Assembly (NCBI GenBank): GCA_963657295.1
Contig: CAVKMX010000112.1
Coordinates: forward strand, 1 to 7,309
Length of the DNA: 7,309 nucleotides
Source of the DNA: CAG-791 sp963657295
GTDB taxonomy: Bacteria > Bacillota > Clostridia > Lachnospirales > Lachnospiraceae
Direction: 5' to 3'
The notes under the pieces were generated by a model, which was not told where the DNA came from, did no database searches, and saw only the letters and a list, made by a program, of their open reading frames with translations. Shown here piece after piece: positions 5,518 through 7,309 of this stretch. The translations under genes were made by a program, and so were the position numbers. The stretch's first letter is position 1, and each line of letters opens with the position of its first letter.

Positions 5518-5718
5518 CTACCAGGGCTTGGTCCGTGAGGTTTTGAGAATTCTTCCGGTTTTGCGGTCGCGGAATTCCCACGTATTCGTCTCGAGGTTGT
5601 AGCACCAGTCTCCGGAACGCGAAGGACTGGTGTATCCTCCGGAAACGGAGGCCAGTGCCTCTTCGGAAAGCTCTCCGAGCGGCTGTTCGGCTTGCAGTTT
5701 GCTGTTCTCATCTGCCAT
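5518..5718 (-). CDS. Double-glycine leader peptide (66 aa), bacteriocin/RiPP-like precursor
   Basis: The product starts MADENSKLQAEQPLGELSEE and continues ALASVSGG. The ELSEEALASVSGG stretch is a classic double-glycine leader: acidic/hydrophobic alternation with L at about -12, A/V at -7 and -4, and GG at -2/-1. Peptidase C39-containing ABC exporters cleave such leaders. The leader is 28 residues and the predicted released part 38 residues, starting YTSPSRSGDWCYNLE and ending in a basic tail with KTSRTKPW. The core is polar and basic, with three Trp, one Cys and no transmembrane span or GxxxG motif, so it is not a typical class II pore-forming bacteriocin. ATG 5718 is chosen because AGGAGGG (complement of 5727-5733) lies eight bases upstream. 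A longer in-frame ATG at 5763 lacks this. No C39 transporter, modifying enzyme or immunity protein is in the window. Leader call is strong, activity unknown. Confidence 0.85.
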   Translation of the reverse strand: MADENSKLQAEQPLGELSEEALASVSGGYTSPSRSGDWCYNLETNTWEFRDRKTGRILKTSRTKPW

Positions 5719-5743
5719 GGTTTTGTCCCTCCTGTTATATACA

Positions 5744-5773
5744 ATAGTACGAGGAGACGGCACGAAATGTTAC
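5744..5773 (-). promoter_or_regulatory. Candidate promoter for the double-glycine peptide gene
   Basis: On the minus strand, GTAACA (complement of 5768-5773) is followed after 18 bases by TACTAT (complement of 5744-5749). They match four and five consensus bases respectively. The start codon is 25 bases beyond the -10, giving a short leader containing the SD. Modest evidence. Confidence 0.4.
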
Positions 5774-5862
5774 GAGCGGGCTGTCTCTGCCTTGATGATA
5801 GGCACTGTACGGGCGTCGGCCGCCGAATGTCTGCACAGGAGTCATTATACGACAACGGCTGT

Positions 5863-5893
5863 TTTACAAGGAGTTTTTTATCTGTGGTATAAT
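5863..5893 (+). promoter_or_regulatory. Extended -10 promoter of the gmd-fcl operon
   Basis: A perfect TATAAT (5888-5893) carries the extended -10 element (TGG directly before it, 5885-5887). TTTACA (5863-5868) is a five-of-six -35 match at a longish 19-base spacing, tolerable with an extended -10. Transcription should begin near 5900, about 35 bases before the gmd start. Confidence 0.7.
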
Positions 5894-5934
5894 GTTTTTC
5901 ATTGGGAAGATACCGACAAAAGGAGAAAGAATCA

Positions 5935-7002
5935 ATGGCAAAAACAGCACTGATCACCGGTGTGACCGGACAGGACGGATCCTATCTTTCAGAATTCCTC
6001 CTGGAGAAGGGCTATGAAGTGCACGGCATCATCCGCCGTTCTTCCGTAGAATACAGGGAGCGGATTGCTCATCTGGAGGGCAATGTGCACTTTCATCTGC
6101 ATTATGGGGATATGGGAGATTCCATGAGCATTCTGCAGATCATCAGCAAGACCAGACCCGATGAGATTTACAATCTGGCGGCACAGTCTCATGTGCAGGT
6201 GTCGTTTGATGTTCCGGAGTTCACGGCGGATGTGGATGCCGTGGGCGTTCTGCGGATACTGGAGGCAGTTCGTTTGTGCGGGCTGGCAGACACGTGCCGC
6301 ATTTATCAGGCATCGACATCGGAGCTGTACGGGAAGGTGGAGGAGGTCCCGCAGAGGGAGACCACGCCGTTTCATCCGTACAGCCCCTATGCGGTGGCCA
6401 AGCAGTACGGGTTCTGGATTACCAAGGAATATCGGGAGGCCTACGGAATGTTCGCCTGCTCCGGCATTCTGTTCAACCACGAATCGGAACGTCGGGGAGA
6501 GACCTTCGTTACGCGCAAGATTACTCTGGCGGCGGCCAGGATTGCGCAGGGCGTGCAGGACAAGCTGTATCTGGGGAATTTGTCATCCCTCAGGGATTGG
6601 GGATATGCCAGGGATTACGTGGAGTGCATGTGGCTGATTCTGCAGAATGATAAGCCGGAGGATTTCGTGATTGCTACCGGAGATCAGCATTCGGTTCGGG
6701 AATTCGCCTCCCTGGCCTTCCGTGAGGCGGGCATTGAGCTGATCTGGCAGGGAGAGGGCATGGAGGAAAAGGGAATCGATAAGGCAACAGGAAGAGCGCT
6801 CGTCGAGGTCTCTCCGGACTTTTATCGCCCGACCGATGTGGTAAATCTCTGGGGAGATCCTTCCAAGGCAAAGGAGCAGCTGGGCTGGAATCCCACCAAG
6901 ACCTCCTTTGAGCAGCTGGTGCATCTGATGGTGGAGCATGATATGAAGAAGGTTGCCTCAGAGCGTGCACAGGAGAGAATCCGGAAGGAACTGGAGCAGT
7001 AA
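5935..7002 (+). CDS. gmd: GDP-mannose 4,6-dehydratase (355 aa)
   Basis: This cytoplasmic NADP-dependent enzyme converts GDP-D-mannose to GDP-4-keto-6-deoxy-D-mannose, the first step towards GDP-L-fucose. It is a short-chain dehydrogenase-type Rossmann protein: the dinucleotide motif G9-V-T-G12-Q-D-G15 is at the N-terminus, the active-site T128-S-E130 lies in QASTSELYG, and Y152-AVA-K156 is the catalytic YxxxK. Family stretches GILFNHES and GETFVTRKIT follow, and the C-terminal substrate-domain signature FYRPTDV then GDPSKAKEQLGW closes it. Length is normal, slightly shorter than E. coli Gmd. ATG 5935 is preferred because AAAGGAG (5919-5925) lies nine bases upstream and the family begins MAKTALITG. 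The in-frame ATG at 5902 would start essentially at the transcription start. fcl follows after five bases. Confidence 0.97.
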   Translation: MAKTALITGVTGQDGSYLSEFLLEKGYEVHGIIRRSSVEYRERIAHLEGNVHFHLHYGDMGDSMSILQIISKTRPDEIYNLAAQSHVQVSFDVPEFTADVDAVGVLRILEAVRLCGLADTCRIYQASTSELYGKVEEVPQRETTPFHPYSPYAVAKQYGFWITKEYREAYGMFACSGILFNHESERRGETFVTRKITLAAARIAQGVQDKLYLGNLSSLRDWGYARDYVECMWLILQNDKPEDFVIATGDQHSVREFASLAFREAGIELIWQGEGMEEKGIDKATGRALVEVSPDFYRPTDVVNLWGDPSKAKEQLGWNPTKTSFEQLVHLMVEHDMKKVASERAQERIRKELEQ

Positions 7003-7007
7003 GAGCC

Positions 7008-7309
7008 ATGGAGAAGAATGCGAAAATTTATGTAGCAGGACACAGAGGGATGGTGGGATCGGCCATCGTGCGGGAACTGGAGCGTCAGGGATACACCAAT
7101 ATCATCACCAGGACGCACAGAGAACTGGATCTGACCAGGCAGGATCAGGTGGAAGCCTTTTTTGCCGAAGAGAAGCCGGAATATGTCTTTCTGGCAGCGG
7201 CCAAGGTGGGAGGGATCATCGCCAATGAGTCGGCCCTCGCCGATTTCATGTACGACAACATGATTCTTGAAATGAACGTGGTGCACAGCGCCTGGAAGAA
7301 CGGCTGCAG
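7008..7309 (+). CDS. fcl: GDP-L-fucose synthase, 5' part (cut by window end)
   Basis: This enzyme (also called WcaG) epimerises and reduces GDP-4-keto-6-deoxy-D-mannose to GDP-L-fucose using NADPH. The 100 codons present begin MEKNAKIYVAGHRGMVGSAI, with the Rossmann motif G11-HR-G14-MV-G17, followed by the conserved FLAAAKVGGIIAN segment (61-73) and DFMYDNMILEMNVVHSA. This closely follows the order of E. coli Fcl. The catalytic Ser, Tyr and Lys lie beyond the window. The start is five bases after the gmd stop, with GGAG (6993-6996) inside the end of gmd as likely SD, so the two genes form one operon carrying the full GDP-mannose to GDP-fucose conversion. Confidence 0.96.
   Translation, partial: MEKNAKIYVAGHRGMVGSAIVRELERQGYTNIITRTHRELDLTRQDQVEAFFAEEKPEYVFLAAAKVGGIIANESALADFMYDNMILEMNVVHSAWKNGC

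Noticed and set aside
5719..5763. Longer start (ATG 5763) for the double-glycine peptide
   Set aside because: It would add 15 residues before a normal leader and place the strong SD inside the gene. The ATG at 5718 fits the SD and leader length.
1..7309. CRISPR array, tRNA or rRNA genes, insertion sequences
   Set aside because: No regularly spaced direct repeats, no cloverleaf-like tRNA motifs, no rRNA signatures and no transposase were seen on reading both strands.

Overview
The window looks like chromosomal DNA of a moderately GC-rich Firmicute, most likely a Clostridia/Lachnospiraceae-type organism. The grounds are strong AGGAGG-type ribosome binding sites, TTG and GTG starts next to good Shine-Dalgarno (SD) sites, compact Rho-independent terminators, and the family flavour of the proteins. 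The species cannot be named from the sequence.

Positions 1-870 hold a run of very small plus-strand genes that look like worn accessory or mobile-element cargo. First comes a gene of about 64 codons that appears broken by one extra base in an A-rich run (48-243), followed by a UUCG-loop terminator. Next is an intact 45-codon ORF behind a good promoter (387-524). Last is a TTG-started gene whose N-terminus resembles small ribbon-helix-helix proteins but whose second half has degenerated (629-811). Positions 870-3050 hold a large polytopic membrane protein of the GT-C glycosyltransferase type (1157-2794). It is flanked by two very short ORFs with proper SD sites: a 29-residue transmembrane peptide upstream (913-1002) and a 21-residue peptide downstream (2914-2979). 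A 16-bp bidirectional terminator (3012-3047) closes this plus-strand block.

The minus-strand block (5718 down to 3069) reads, in its own direction: a 66-residue peptide with a textbook double-glycine leader (5718-5518), a terminator, a MATE-family exporter (5352-3976), and hslO, encoding the redox-regulated chaperone Hsp33 (3965-3069). The last two are tightly coupled. The double-glycine peptide is the most intriguing gene here: it has a clear export or RiPP-type leader but no dedicated peptidase-transporter or modifying enzyme in the window.

Divergent from the peptide, an extended -10 promoter drives gmd (5935-7002) and the start of fcl/wcaG (7008 to the window end). These are the two enzymes that convert GDP-mannose to GDP-L-fucose, so a fucose-containing surface glycan is likely. 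The GT-C protein could belong to the same surface-glycan biology, but it is separated by the minus-strand block and no functional link is shown.
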